Source: Hevea brasiliensis (lineage: Eukaryota; Streptophyta; Magnoliopsida; Malpighiales; Euphorbiaceae). From it: a stretch of DNA of 64,000 bases. Positions 24,583 through 36,982 of this stretch are shown here, in pieces. The stretch spans positions 1 through 64,000 of the forward strand of contig NW_026614733.1 of assembly GCF_030052815.1 (NCBI RefSeq), read 5' to 3'. The position numbers were made by a program, and so were the translations under genes. How positions within the stretch are numbered: position 1 is the stretch's first letter; each line of letters starts with the position of its first letter. Below the pieces are notes generated by a model. It saw only the letters and a program-made list of their open reading frames with translations, was not told the origin of the DNA and searched no databases.

Positions 24583-25544
24583 TACATGGATTAAATTTAG
24601 GTTTCATTTCTTTTGTAGGTTTGGAATTGTGAATGATTTACTAGGATAAACAAAGTTCAAGAGAGAAGTTCAACTTCCTACTTTATATATATATATATAT
24701 ATATAATCTTCAATTAAAGAGGTTTCATTGAATTGAAGAAAAGTGAAGTGGGATATTGACACGTGGAATTCTCATTTTGCATGGAGCAATTTCACTGGAC
24801 TAAACATGATGTAGGGCTCTCTGCCCTCCATTTAGTTGATTAAAAAGGCTTCAATGGATTCAAGAAAATTGAATTATAGCTCCGCATATCCAATCTTGAA
24901 AATTCACCCAAGTCGTTCTTGCAAATGTTGACAAAAATAAAATCAAGACTGAAATTAAATATATTTTTAATCAATTTACAAATTAAATTTTCATCTCCAA
25001 GTAATATTAAGAAACTCACTCCAAAAATCAAATAATCTTGCTCTAATGCCAGCAAACTATCTAATAAAAAAAAAATATTAACTCTCATTTGGAAATTAAA
25101 ATTTTATAAAAATTAAATTCAATTAAATTTTTTTATTTTTATATTTAAAATTTTAATAAGTAAAATATTTTTTTTTAATTTAAAAAAAAATTGCCAAAAA
25201 CAATACTTCATTTATTCTACAAAGATAAACTTCTATTTTCACATGAATTAAGAGAATGTGATTAATATAGTTAAAGCAATAAATTTTGTTTAATTTTTCA
25301 GCTTTTCTAACTATTGCAACATTTCCCTAGTTAAAAGCCGTTTAATATACTTATTTATTGCTAGTTTTGCATTGATAATATAAAATTATATTTTCTATTA
25401 TGTGATATTACATTATTTAAATTTTCTATTTTTTTAAATTAGAAAAAAAACATAAAATATGTGTCTATTCATTTACAAAAAGAATCTCTTAATTCTAAAA
25501 ATCTAGATTTTTTTTTTAATTTCATTAGCTATACTTAGATGGTG

Positions 25545-25860
25545 TTTGGCTTAAGTTATGAAAACTAACTTATAAGTACCTAGTATTTATAAGTTTATTT
25601 TGTATTTATAAGCATTTAAAATTTTAAACAGTTATATATTTGATTAAGACACTTATAAGTAATTAATAAATAATTAATGTATTTAGTAAAAAATAACTTA
25701 TAAGAACATTTATTATTAAAATGACTAGAAATTATATTAAATAAGATTTATCATAAAATTTTAAAAATTAAATAAGGATAATATAGTAAAATATTTAATT
25801 AAATTAACTTATAAGCATCAAAATAAAAAAAATTGAGTCTCATAACTTATTTTTTTAACT
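25545..25860. repeat. AT-rich dispersed repeat, copy 2
   Basis: Collinear imperfect match to 17165-17440. This copy keeps a more complete left end, GGTGTTTGGCTTAAGTTATG, a typical terminus of plant MITEs of this composition, and repeats the word CTTATAAG several times. Right boundary uncertain. No coding capacity. Confidence 0.55.
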
Positions 25861-28800
25861 TATAAACTAAACTTATAAATTAAAATTTTTTTATAAATAA
25901 ACATATTAACCTATTTTTAAAGTTTATAAACTAATTTATTAAGATAAATACTTGTTTAGACTTATTAGAAAGAAGCGGATATTTATATTGAACATATTTA
26001 TTTGAAAAGTTTCCTTTCAGACTTTTAATATAAAAAAAAAAGTATTATTGTAAACAAATTATTTAATTATTTAATTTAAAAATAATTTTCAATAGTCTCT
26101 AATTAATATATTCAAGATATTACTGTTTAATAAAATTTTGAATGATAATATAAGCAGACCTAATAATTAAAATGTTGACTCTACAAGCTAATCAAAATAA
26201 TTGCTGAATTATTAGGGAAGAGTATAGAGACAGATTAGCATGAGGAGGAGGACACTGGGGTTTTGTAAAATTGACCACTCAATTAAAATTTTAAATTATT
26301 ATCTCATGCAATTCGTTGAATATATATATATCAAATAGCTTTTCATCATTAATGGAAAGGTCTTGCATATATTTGGTCAATTATAAATTTAAGACGTAAA
26401 TATGTAGCGTTAGTGATGAATATACAGTAATTTATTAAAATTTCTATGAGTCTATATTACATTTTCATTATTAACCGTATTAAAATTAGAAGACTTATCC
26501 CACTGTTCATTATCAGCCCATTACAGTCATGATCCATTAAAATAAAATACATAAGTTTACTCTTTTAAAATTATATAATGAATTTATCCTTAGATAAAAC
26601 TCACTTATTTAATAGATAAATCTCATCATATATATTTTATTTTGAATTTATAATACACTAAATTTAAATGAAAAAAAATCTATTATTATTAATAAATGAT
26701 TGCAAGAATGGAGGGTTAATAAGAAAATATTGAAAGTAGAAAGATTGAAAAATGGAATTATTGTACAAGTTATGAATTCAATGTTAAAATGAAGGCAAAG
26801 GCAGAGACAAGTGTGTCCACTTTTAAGATTTGTTTTTTGTTCAAAGTTAGGCCAGGAATGAGACAGTTCAGTCCACCATTCAAACTTGGAAAATTGGGGG
26901 AGTGGGTGTGGTCTCAACTCTCAATTCTCATGTCACTTTGAAAATGCAGGTTTTGTGGACACTTGCAATTTGACTTCCAAACACCCCACATCCATTAGCA
27001 TCTAACTTATGTCTTAATCAATATGAATACAAATTCTAATTTCCACATGATAATCGACCTCTCATTAATTACTCTTTTGGGCAGTAAAGATTTTAGAAAC
27101 GAGCCACAATTAAGAGAGGCTAGCAAAGAAAGTAGATTCACAAAAGCTCTAAATTATTATATTATTAACTTAAAAAAATATAAATATAAATAATTAAAAA
27201 TTTAAATTAAAAAATAATTGTGTACCCAATTCGTAATATCATAAATATTCACCATCCAACTTGCCTATTAGGCTTGAAGTGTTGGCTGGACTAAAGAAAT
27301 AGGACGGTGGTTTTTCCATGTTGATTGGACTTTGCTGTACTAAAAAGGCATGGAAAGTTCAGAATCGTCCGAGGCCTGTATGCTTACCAGTCGGCTTGAG
27401 ACAGAGGACTTGCTTGAGAACTGAGAGTTGGGACTTCCAAGACTCTTCTTCTTCAAGATTATTTAAAAAAAAAAATCACATTTAATTGAATTTTAATGCA
27501 TCTTTTGAGTGATAGAGCTTATCAAAGTATAGTTATGCAAAATTAAAGCTTAGACTGTTTCGTTAGAGGTAAGTAGACTCAGAAACTTTAAGTTTCCTGT
27601 TAATCATCATCTTTAACTTTTTGGAAATTTAAGCTCTTCGTTTTTTTAACTTCTTGGAAAGTAAGTTTTCTTAAAAATATAATTTTTCGTTATAAAAAAA
27701 AAGAAAATAACTTTAAACTTCTTTTTTTTTTCACATTTTGATTAAATTTTTTAAAAAATGATTTTTTATTTCTTTAAACATTTTGTTTTTTTTTAATTTT
27801 TTTTAAAAAAATTTTCAAAAAACTACTCATATTTTCCACAAATAAATATACCTTATATAGTTTCTTCACTTCCTAGGGAATAGGAAGTAAATTTTCTTGA
27901 AAATATAATTTTTGTTGTTAAGAAAAATAGTGGAAAATAAAATTAAACCATTTTTTTAATTTTAGTTAAATTTTAAAAAATTAATTTTTTAATTATTTAT
28001 TTGAAAAATTGTTACATGTGAACGTAAAACTCTATTTTTCAATTTTCTTAATATTTTTTTCTAGAAAACTATTCAAGTTTTCCACAAGTAAAAAGATCCT
28101 AAACTCTTAATGTTTTCACTTTCTAAGGAGTAAATTACTTTTTACGAAGTGAATTTTAAAAAAAAAGTAGGCCATTTAAACCAGCCAAAGCCTTAGAATT
28201 TTGGTTAGTTAAAGGGTGAGAAATTTTTTGAATTTGATACTGTATATTGCAACTTGCAAGTAGGCAAAGGGCAATTGTTTGTCATGCTACTAAGGACAAG
28301 GGGCAAATTCTTAGCGTTTGGGGTGGTGGGTTCAAGGGACCATACTAGTAGGCCTCTTCCTGGCGAGAGCCATGCATAGTCCCACAACCTACCACCATCA
28401 CCAGTCCAGTCCGCCACTACCCTACACTAGACATCACAGACCTACACCACAAATGCCACGTGTCAAAAACCCAATTGCATCATTCACCACCTGCTCTTTG
28501 TTCCCTTTGATGCACAAGGTAATGGGGAAGCATGCTATCAACAGTAACAAGAAGAGGAGACCACCAAAAGAGAAAGAAGAAAAGATAGGTGGTGGTTGGT
28601 TTGGGGTCATCGATCATGTGGGCCCACTTTTTTTGAACCTTTTATCTGGTGGGCCCCTCTAACCTCCCTCCTGATTAGAGCCCACGCATGCCTTCTGATG
28701 GATGGGCAATATTGATTTCATAAACCATTTCCAGGCAGGCCAACGCAGACAGAAAAGGAAGAGACGTGGCCTCTTCTTCTATATAGTTCACAAGGCTTCC

Positions 28801-31800
28801 CTTGAATATTTTAAGTCACTCTCCAATGTCATGATACTGATACAAAAATCCTAAGCCTGTGACTGAGAATGAGATGTTGATTCTGATAGACAGACACGCC
28901 CTGGGACATTGTGTTTTTTCTTATTTTTATATTTTTCCCCTGAATTGGCAGGTAAAAAGTCAGTCCATATACTTGTATATAGAGCAACAATATGGAATGG
29001 TGCAGGATATTTTAAAATATAATTTAAATATAAAATTTAAGATTTTATAATTTTTTAAATAATTGAAATTTATTTTGAAATCTTGTTATAAAATTAATAT
29101 TACTAAACTAAAATTTATTAGTAAGAAATAATGGGGAAAGAGATGAAAAGGAAATCTGTCCATAATTCATGGAAAGTGGCTAACTTTTGAAATGAATTAG
29201 CATATAAAGTTGAAGAAGCCAATCAAAATTCCACATTTCCAAGGAATTCAATAAAATCAACCCCTCAAAATTATATGCTTACATTGCCACCCACAAATGC
29301 TTCTTCAAACCACATGCTACGTTGCGTCACCAATGATGTCAACTAACAATTTTTGCGGACAAATCATTGTCTCTTTCATAGTCTTAGTCTAAAATATATA
29401 TATAGATAAAATTCAATACAAGTTTAATAGATCCGGTAATTATTAATATATTACATAATGAGAGATAGTTATCTTTCTTCTCATTATATAAAAGTGAATT
29501 ATTTTAGAATAGATAGTTGGTGAGATTCAAACTTAAGACTTTTTTATTTTTTATATCTTAAAAATGAAAAAAAATCAATTAAATTACCTTTGATTTTTTT
29601 TTTATATGATATTAATGGATTGAGATTGAAATTTTTAATCAAGTTTGACATTTTCCAAGATTGTTTTTTTGACTCAAATCGCTATCTAATTTACAAATCT
29701 CCTGAAAACTAATTAATCATGTGGGTATATAAATAAGAGTAATGCAAATAAAAGAAAAGTTGATGATAATTTAGACCCACCAAAGTTAGTCTAAGATACC
29801 GGCGCCACTATATTTTTTGTTAACAGTATCTTAATGAATGGACCATGTCTAGACATGCAAATTCTCACATTATAATAATGTCTGGCCAGGGTCCCCACTT
29901 GAATGCTTGTGGTGACATGTTTCTAAACAATGTTTGAGGACTTTGGCCTAATACTAGTGATAAAGTGGTTAAAAAATTTTCCAATTTTGAGTTTGATAGA
30001 GGTTGTACTTAAGCTAAGCTTCCCATTTTCATAACGGGTAATTTAAGTTATGTCATCTTTGAAATTTTTGTTTAAACTTTATTTATTATTACTCAAAATA
30101 TAATTATATATTTAATAAAAAAATTTTACCATATATGCTTGAAAATGAATTAATAAGGGAAGAAATGGAAATAGAAAGATAATATATGCTTGAAAATGAA
30201 ATCTTCTGATGAGAGGCATTCCTTGCCAGTTCCAAGAAGAAACACAACGAAATCATCAGATTCAGCCGTACCTAGCCACCCGGTAAATTCAATCATTCAA
30301 ATCCCAGTGTGGACTCATTCTGATTTTATATAGAATATATTCATTTTTATAAATAAACTCAACTAAAAACAATTGCTCTGCCATCTTCAATTCCCCTTAC
30401 ACAACACTTGTTCCCTCTCTCAAATTTAATAAGAATATTCCCTAATTATCTCTTATTAAATTTGTGAAAATAAACGTCTGCAAAAAAAAAAATTATTTTA
30501 ATATATAAAATTATTTTAAAAATATAACAATAAATAAATAAAACTAATTATTTGGGTTACTTGCATATATAAATAGATACGTATCGCCCTATAGATTATG
30601 GTACATTGTTCTTGGCCTTTGCCTAATTCTTTATATTGCTTCATTGAACTATAGCATCTGAGGCAGCATCTCTTTCCATCACTCTCCATTTTAGATGGCC
30701 ATTTCAGTTAAAAAATCTGATTCAACAGAAAATGAAATGAATTACTCTTCTAATTCTGATTCTGAATAAGTGTCAGCTTACTGTATTCTGTTTGCTAGAA
30801 TTAAAAGTGTGTTAATTGGAAAATATCATCTGTTCTGCTCTAATTAATTGAGTTAGATTAGTTGGAATCATTTCTGGATGAGAATTTAGTATAAAAATTA
30901 CAAAAAAAAAAAATTCATTATATTTATATTATTTATAAAGATAAATTCAAATTCGAAATAAAGTGTATTAAGAATAGATTCCTTAATTATTATTTATGTG
31001 TAAATTAACTATTAAATTATAGTTTAAATTAAATCAAAGTGATTAAAAATAGTGAAAGAGATTATTTAAAAGTGTTACACATACCAGGTGGGGTTATGCT
31101 TGGGAAATGAAGAAGTCAGAGTCCCAGATGTGGAAAATTTTTAATTTTGTTTTTGTTACAAAAGCACCTCATCATCAGTCACCACTTTCCTTAAATATCA
31201 GATGGGCCTCTGTCATCTTCCCACTCTCTGTAATAAACTATGAGAGATTTTTTCATAATTAATGCAGAAACCCTCCACAGATTACATTGCAGATTCCTTC
31301 CCCCATGGTCAAGGATTCCTCTTCTTGGCCCAAACAGCTTTTACTAAATTACACACAATATTCCGCTCTCGTCAATCCTAATTTATCATCATTACCTGAT
31401 ATTTTATTATTAATTATTTTTTTTTCAAATATTATAATATATAAATATAGAGAGGGGGGGAGGGGGGAGGAGGAGAGCAGGAACTAGTTTATAAGTACAG
31501 AATTACATAAAAATAGAAAAATGTGTAGGTGTAGCCAATGAATGAGATGACAGAAGCATCTTGTTTGTGTTAGACAAAGTATAAAACACAAGGCAACAAC
31601 CTCTCTATTATGTGTCCCCAACACGTACTTAAATTAACCACTAGTCCACTTTGTAGGGATCAAAAGGGTGTCTGAATCTATCTGGAAATTGAGGTGGGTT
31701 TTGTCTCTAACTACATCCCAACTACTCAATTTTTAATCATACTCAGAAAGGAGTGATGATTTTGTGGTATTTGTATGATTAATAAAGAGAGAGATGTAAG

Positions 31801-33349
31801 TGTGAGGAGAAGATTCAAACACGATTGCCACCAAAAAAAAAAGAAGTCGTCTCTCCCAAATCCCAATTGGACAAATCTTATCTCATCTCTCTGCTCTCAT
31901 TGGAAAGGGAAGCGATCTGTGGAATTTTTTTTTTTTCTGAGACCCATATTTCTTTCCCAACCCTACCCCAATCCCTTTCCTATCCCTCTCTCCCTTTCTC
32001 CCTCCTAGGAATGGCTACTCATCAATAATGCTGTCATGCACGTGACCTAATATACTATTCTCATTTCTCATTTCTCTCCTCCAAATTCACTATCTCAAGG
32101 ACCACTCCTTGTCACCACCAAACATGATAACTTGATGAAAAACCTTTAGTGTTGAAGGTTTTCAAATTGAGTTAGATCTCTCACATTAGCATGAGAATAA
32201 ATTTGTTTCTACTGTAAATGAGGACATTGATCGACTTGAGTTGTACATGCTCTCAACACCTTGAGACTCATTTTAGGTTCGGTAGTAGATTTCTTTCTTA
32301 GATTATATTAAATTATAAACAATGAAACTATTAAATCAATCTTATGTCTATGGAGTAATGATCATCACACTCGAAGAGCTATTTTTTTGCACAACTCTTT
32401 GTTATTTTATTTATTTTTTTTTTTTGCCAAGGTTTTAACCTAAATGGGTATGTTTAGGTTCTCTCTTCCATTTTATCTCGTACGAAATTAACCAAATTAA
32501 GATACCCAATATGTACATGTACTTGCTGTAGAAATTATTGAAAGGGAAGTTTAATTTCATGTGCTCAATCAACAAAGATCTGCAAAAACAAATTGCAAGG
32601 CCAGCCGTTGGATGGAAACACAGGTTATCAATAACAAGTCAGTGGGTTGGACCCACCATTTGATTTGCTTGCCAATGTAGTAACATGGGGTGTTTGTTTC
32701 TTAGTCACCCCCAAAATATTATTTTAATTCACCTGTGATTTTCAGGCTGTCTTTTTTTTTATTATTTATTTATTTTAAACTTTGCTTCAATTATGATTTC
32801 AATTCTATATTTTACCATTATAGAAAGAATTTTCATATTATGAACTAAATTCACTTCAGGTTTAATATTCTTGAATTTATCAAATTCACATAAAAGAATG
32901 AATATTTAAAGTTATTATTGAAAGATAAATTGAAGAGTAAACTTAATATAATTTGAATATAGAAATAAGATTAATCAAATATTAAAATATGTGAGTTATT
33001 TTAAGTTAGTAAGTGTTAATATGTGAGAGTCATTGTTGTGTACCAATGAGTGAGTTATTATTCATGTATTTGAAGGATAATGAGTGGAAATAAAAGTTAA
33101 AAGGTCAATTTGTTTTTTATTTAATGGATTAAATAATAATTTGTAAGCTAAATAGTGAGTGATAATTTAATTATTTTTATTATAAAAATTATTAATTCTT
33201 AAAATATATAGATAGGAAAACTCGAATGCGAGATATATTTACTCTTTAATTGGTAGAAAGGGCAAAGTTTAGTGCTATATATTTATATACTTATTATGAG
33301 TTACGATATAGAGTTATATAGAGTTAATAATTTAAATGCATAAGATCCA

Positions 33350-33655
33350 ATTATTTTATGATATTTTTTGTATTTGGGATATTTAAAAAAATGATTAACA
33401 AAAAATAATTTTTGATCAAAAGAAAAATTAAATCATTATTAAAGAAAATAACTTTATCTTTTTTTTTTAAAAATAATTTTTATTTTTTATACTTTGATAA
33501 TCTGACTAAAATATAAAAATAATTATAAATATATGATATAAATATATATCGATAATTTAATATTATAACTAAATAATGAAAAATATTTTAATATTAAAAA
33601 ATATTTTTCATGAAAAATATTCACATATAAATTATTTTTCCAAAAATAGATGGAG
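33350..33655. repeat. AT-rich repeat with GGAGCC-type end
   Basis: The right end (AAATTATTTTTCCAAAAATAGATGGAGCC) is similar to the sequence at 5605-5642 in intron 1 of the hydrolase gene (AAATTATTTTTCCTAAAATAAAGTGAGCC). The two may be copies of one AT-rich MITE whose left ends are eroded. Boundaries are approximate. Confidence 0.4.
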
Positions 33656-34102
33656 CCTTAATACTTTTATATTCTTTTGCTTATTATAATTGTTTTTTTA
33701 TATCATATGATTTTAAAATATATAGAAGTAGTCAAATTTAATTTCATGATGAATTATTCAGTAAATACGACATGATTTATTTATAAAAATAATTAAATTT
33801 TTATGTGTTAAGAGTATTATTTTTTAATACTCTTATATATATTATATATTTCTCCAATCCAATAGGGAAATATCGGTGCATATACACTTAGTCGAAGAAT
33901 ATATATTTTTCTTTCCGCATTAGTCCAAGAAATTTTAACCATAAATACCAAAAACTTTTTATTACAAAATAAAGCAGAAAAAGAAGAAAAACAAGGTAAA
34001 AAAAAAGTTATAAATACGAAATTACAATGAAAATAATGATTGAATTTTTTTTTTTCATCCGCCCAAAACCTTAAAGTACTTTTGTACTTATGCACAATCC
34101 CA

Positions 34103-34104
<2 letters not shown>

Positions 34105-34148
<44 letters not shown>
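34105..34148. repeat. (CT)n microsatellite in the B3 gene 5' region
   Basis: About 22 CT units, with a second tract at 34311-34334 ending 5 bp before the start codon. Both sit in the probable 5' leader of the B3 gene. Confidence 0.85.
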
Positions 34149-34151
<3 letters not shown>

Positions 34152-34338
34152 GTCATATCCGGCTATAAGCTATATCAATAGTTCCCACAGTTTCCACATC
34201 AAACCCATAATCAGCACGCCTCTACCAGCCCACAATCACCCTCTCTTCTCCTTCCCCACATCATCCACATTCCTCTCCTTCTCTCTATATATCATAACTC
34301 CAAAATATAATCTCTCTCTCTCTCTCTCTCTCTTTATA

Positions 34339-36432
34339 ATGTCCATAAACCAGTTCTCTGCAGACGTTCCAGAAACTCTGTGGTGGGCTCAACAACACCA
34401 CCACCACCACCACCGACAGTCCATCATGGAACCAAACCCAAACGCTCCTTCCTCTAAACCACACAAGCTCCCTATCTCAAACCCCAATTCTTCTTGGCCT
34501 TCCCACCTCTACCCTCACTATCACCACCTCCATCCCATGTTCTCTCCCCATAACCCCAGTCTCAGTTTCAATCTCAACCACGGGGACGATGAAGAACAAG
34601 ACCCTGAAGAAGAGCCACCCCTCAAGCGACAAGAACAACAAGTTCACCAAGAACTGGAAAAAGAACCCATGTTCGAGAAACCCTTAACACCAAGCGACGT
34701 TGGGAAGCTTAACCGTTTAGTAATACCAAAACAGTATGCGGAGAAATATTTCCCTCTGGGCGGTGACTCGGTTGATAAAGTTCTTTTACTGAGTTTCGAG
34801 GACGAATTAGGCAAGTTCTGGAGGTTCAGGTATTCTTATTGGAGCAGTAGCCAGAGCTATGTATTAACAAAAGGGTGGAGCAGGTATGTGAAGGAGAAGC
34901 AACTCGATGCAGGCGACATCGTTTTATTCGAACGACACCGTATGGATAGTGAGAGGCTGTTTATAGGGTGGAGGAGGAGAGGGGATAACAGCGGCAGTGG
35001 AGTGGTGGTGCAGGGTAGCAGTGGTGGGGTGTGGAGTAGGGGATTGTATTCTTCTTCTTCTTCATCTGGGCACCAACCTTATCAACATGGCCATGGGGCT
35101 AACCTTACTGCTTGTGTCCCACATCAACCTGAGGGTCTCCATGCAGGTATAAATTTTTTTTTTTGAATTATTTAATATTTTTTAAATGGGATTTCGAACA
35201 TTGGATACGAGCATTAAAGTGCGTGAGAAACACCTTCCAATTAGTTTGGAGGAATGTGGTTGGATTCTGCTTAGTTTCAGAGCTTGTCTTCAGTATTTTA
35301 TCATTTAATCTCTATTACCATACTGTTTAGCGCGTGATGCACCAGCTCTATTTCTTCATCAAATCCATTTTCTCTATAAATCCCATCTCTCAAATGAATC
35401 GCATTGTTAATTTGCATTTCTCATTTTTGATAAATCAAGGGTTAATTAAAAGCTTAATCTTCTTCATTAGAAGTGTTTATTTTTAAGGGATATTAAAATT
35501 ATATGTTTTCAGGGTCTGGTGTGCAGAACCAGATAATACCGTTGGGGAACTCAAAGAGGCTGAGGCTATTTGGAGTGAACTTGGAGTTCCAACTTGATGA
35601 ATCGGAACCATCCACACCAGATGGTTCGTCTTTTTCGAGCCAGGGTCCAACGCAACAGCAACTCTACAGCTTTCACTCAGCTTATTCTTCTTCTTCAAAT
35701 AGCAGCCATGGTCACATGGTAAGCTACATGTAGCTTTTATATCATATGAATATGCTTAAAAGAGAAGTATTAGGCTCCTTATCTACTCTGTATAGTTTTG
35801 ATTTAGCTGTTTCTTATAATGAGACAAACCCTAGCATATGTTGAAATCGCATTAAGCTTAATTTTGAAGCTTAATATTGAGAAAAATATTATTCTAAAAA
35901 CATTTATTAAAAATTTTTAAATTCATCATATTTTAAAAATTATTAAAGTAATTTTTTCAAATAAATTTTAAACTATATTCAAAATAATAATTTAATAAAA
36001 ATAATTTCAATCTCAAATTTTAAGAATAATTGGTTCAGGAACTAACCGACAAATAATAATAACTATATAGTTAGAGAAATAATTAATAATTAATGGGTTT
36101 GATTAGTGGAGTCCTAAGATGCATGCTTAACATCTAATTTTTTGAAGAAAAATTTTTATTTAGATTCATATATTATAAATTTAAAATATAAATATATAAA
36201 ATTTATATATTGATGCATTATTGTTATAACTGGGATAAGGAAGCAAAAAATATAAAAATAAAAATTGATGGTAAACAAGATTCATTGACACATTATATGA
36301 ATTAGAACAGTATGATAATTATGAATTCTTTAATTTTTTATTTATTCTGGGTATTCATAAAAATTAGTGTGATTTTAACAGGATATAACTTTATCAAGAG
36401 ATGTCAACCAGACGAGAAATCATCGAGGATAA
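34339..36432 (+). CDS. NGAL1: B3-domain transcription factor, NGATHA-like (NGAL1/ABS2-type), three exons
   Basis: DNA-binding transcriptional regulator of the RAV/NGATHA branch of the B3 superfamily, acting in the nucleus. Arabidopsis relatives (NGAL1/ABS2, DPA4) restrain leaf-margin and petal growth. Exons are 34339-35146, 35513-35718 and 36382-36432, with GT-AG introns, giving 354 residues. The N-terminus MSINQ matches the NGAL1 type and is followed by a His-rich and acidic low-complexity region. The B3 domain spans about 112-215 ([20 protein letters not shown] through [22 protein letters not shown] and FIGWRRRGD). A RLFGV repression motif lies at 287-291, and EPSTPDGS follows. Exon 3 encodes [10 protein letters not shown] and a short tail resembling the C-terminus of NGAL1, which supports the third exon. 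Failure to splice intron 2 would instead end the protein after MVSYM at 35733. The frame is open upstream to 34090 through CT repeats; I chose 34339 from family resemblance. Confidence 0.9.
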
Positions 36433-36546
36433 GATCTGTGGATGTGACGTTCCTCGATTTGACTTAATTGAACACTCCCCTATCTCCCTTCCCTACCCCT
36501 TCCTCCACTTGGAAGGTGAGAAAGATTTTATGAAAAATATTTCTTT

Positions 36547-36577
<31 letters not shown>

Positions 36578-36947
36578 AGAAATCCCTGAATTTCAGGTGC
36601 AAAGTTCAAGCCAGGTAGAAAAGAGGGGAGTGGAAAAAAAAAATGGAGAAAATTTTAGAAGGGGGGAAAAGCCAAAGGGATGAGAGATGGGGTCCAATGA
36701 AGACAGAAAGGAGTAGAGGGGACAAATGGTGACATAAGGAAATTGCCAAATGGGAAAATTTTTGAGTGGGTTGGGAATTGAAATTGAGGGAGGAATCTAT
36801 TTAGACACTGTTGAGATTCTGCCTGAAGATTTTTCATAAGGTATCATAATCATAATGGAAGAGGGTGGTATGGTGGTGGATGGATGGATTGACGGGTGGG
36901 TGATGGCCGGCCTTCAATTCATGGATGGCAGCCAAGTAATGTAGTTG

Positions 36948-36982
<35 letters not shown>

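Larger units (their letters stand above)
24583..34088. other. Long non-coding, repeat-bearing region
   Basis: About 9.5 kb without a supportable gene. Visible contents are an AT-rich repeat at 25545-25860, a possible retrotransposon primer-site remnant near 25036-25050, an AT-rich repeat at about 33350-33655, and a less AT-rich patch at 28200-28830. That patch has a 114-codon frame with no domain (28318-28662) and a TATA-like TCTATATAG near 28778. The pyrimidine-rich block at 31840-32010 codes for nothing recognisable. Distal regulatory sequence for the downstream B3 gene could lie here, but nothing in the sequence proves it. Confidence 0.45.

Noticed and set aside
28318..28662. 114-codon plus-strand frame in a less AT-rich patch
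   Set aside because: No domain, low-complexity His/Pro/Lys stretches and no splice partners. A minus-strand frame overlaps the start of it, as expected by chance in balanced-composition DNA.
31775..32028. Pyrimidine-rich block considered as a miR482/2118-like precursor
   Set aside because: The CTTTCCCAACCCTACCCCAATCCC-type words look superficially like the mature family, but I found no convincing complementary arm nearby and the match is poor.
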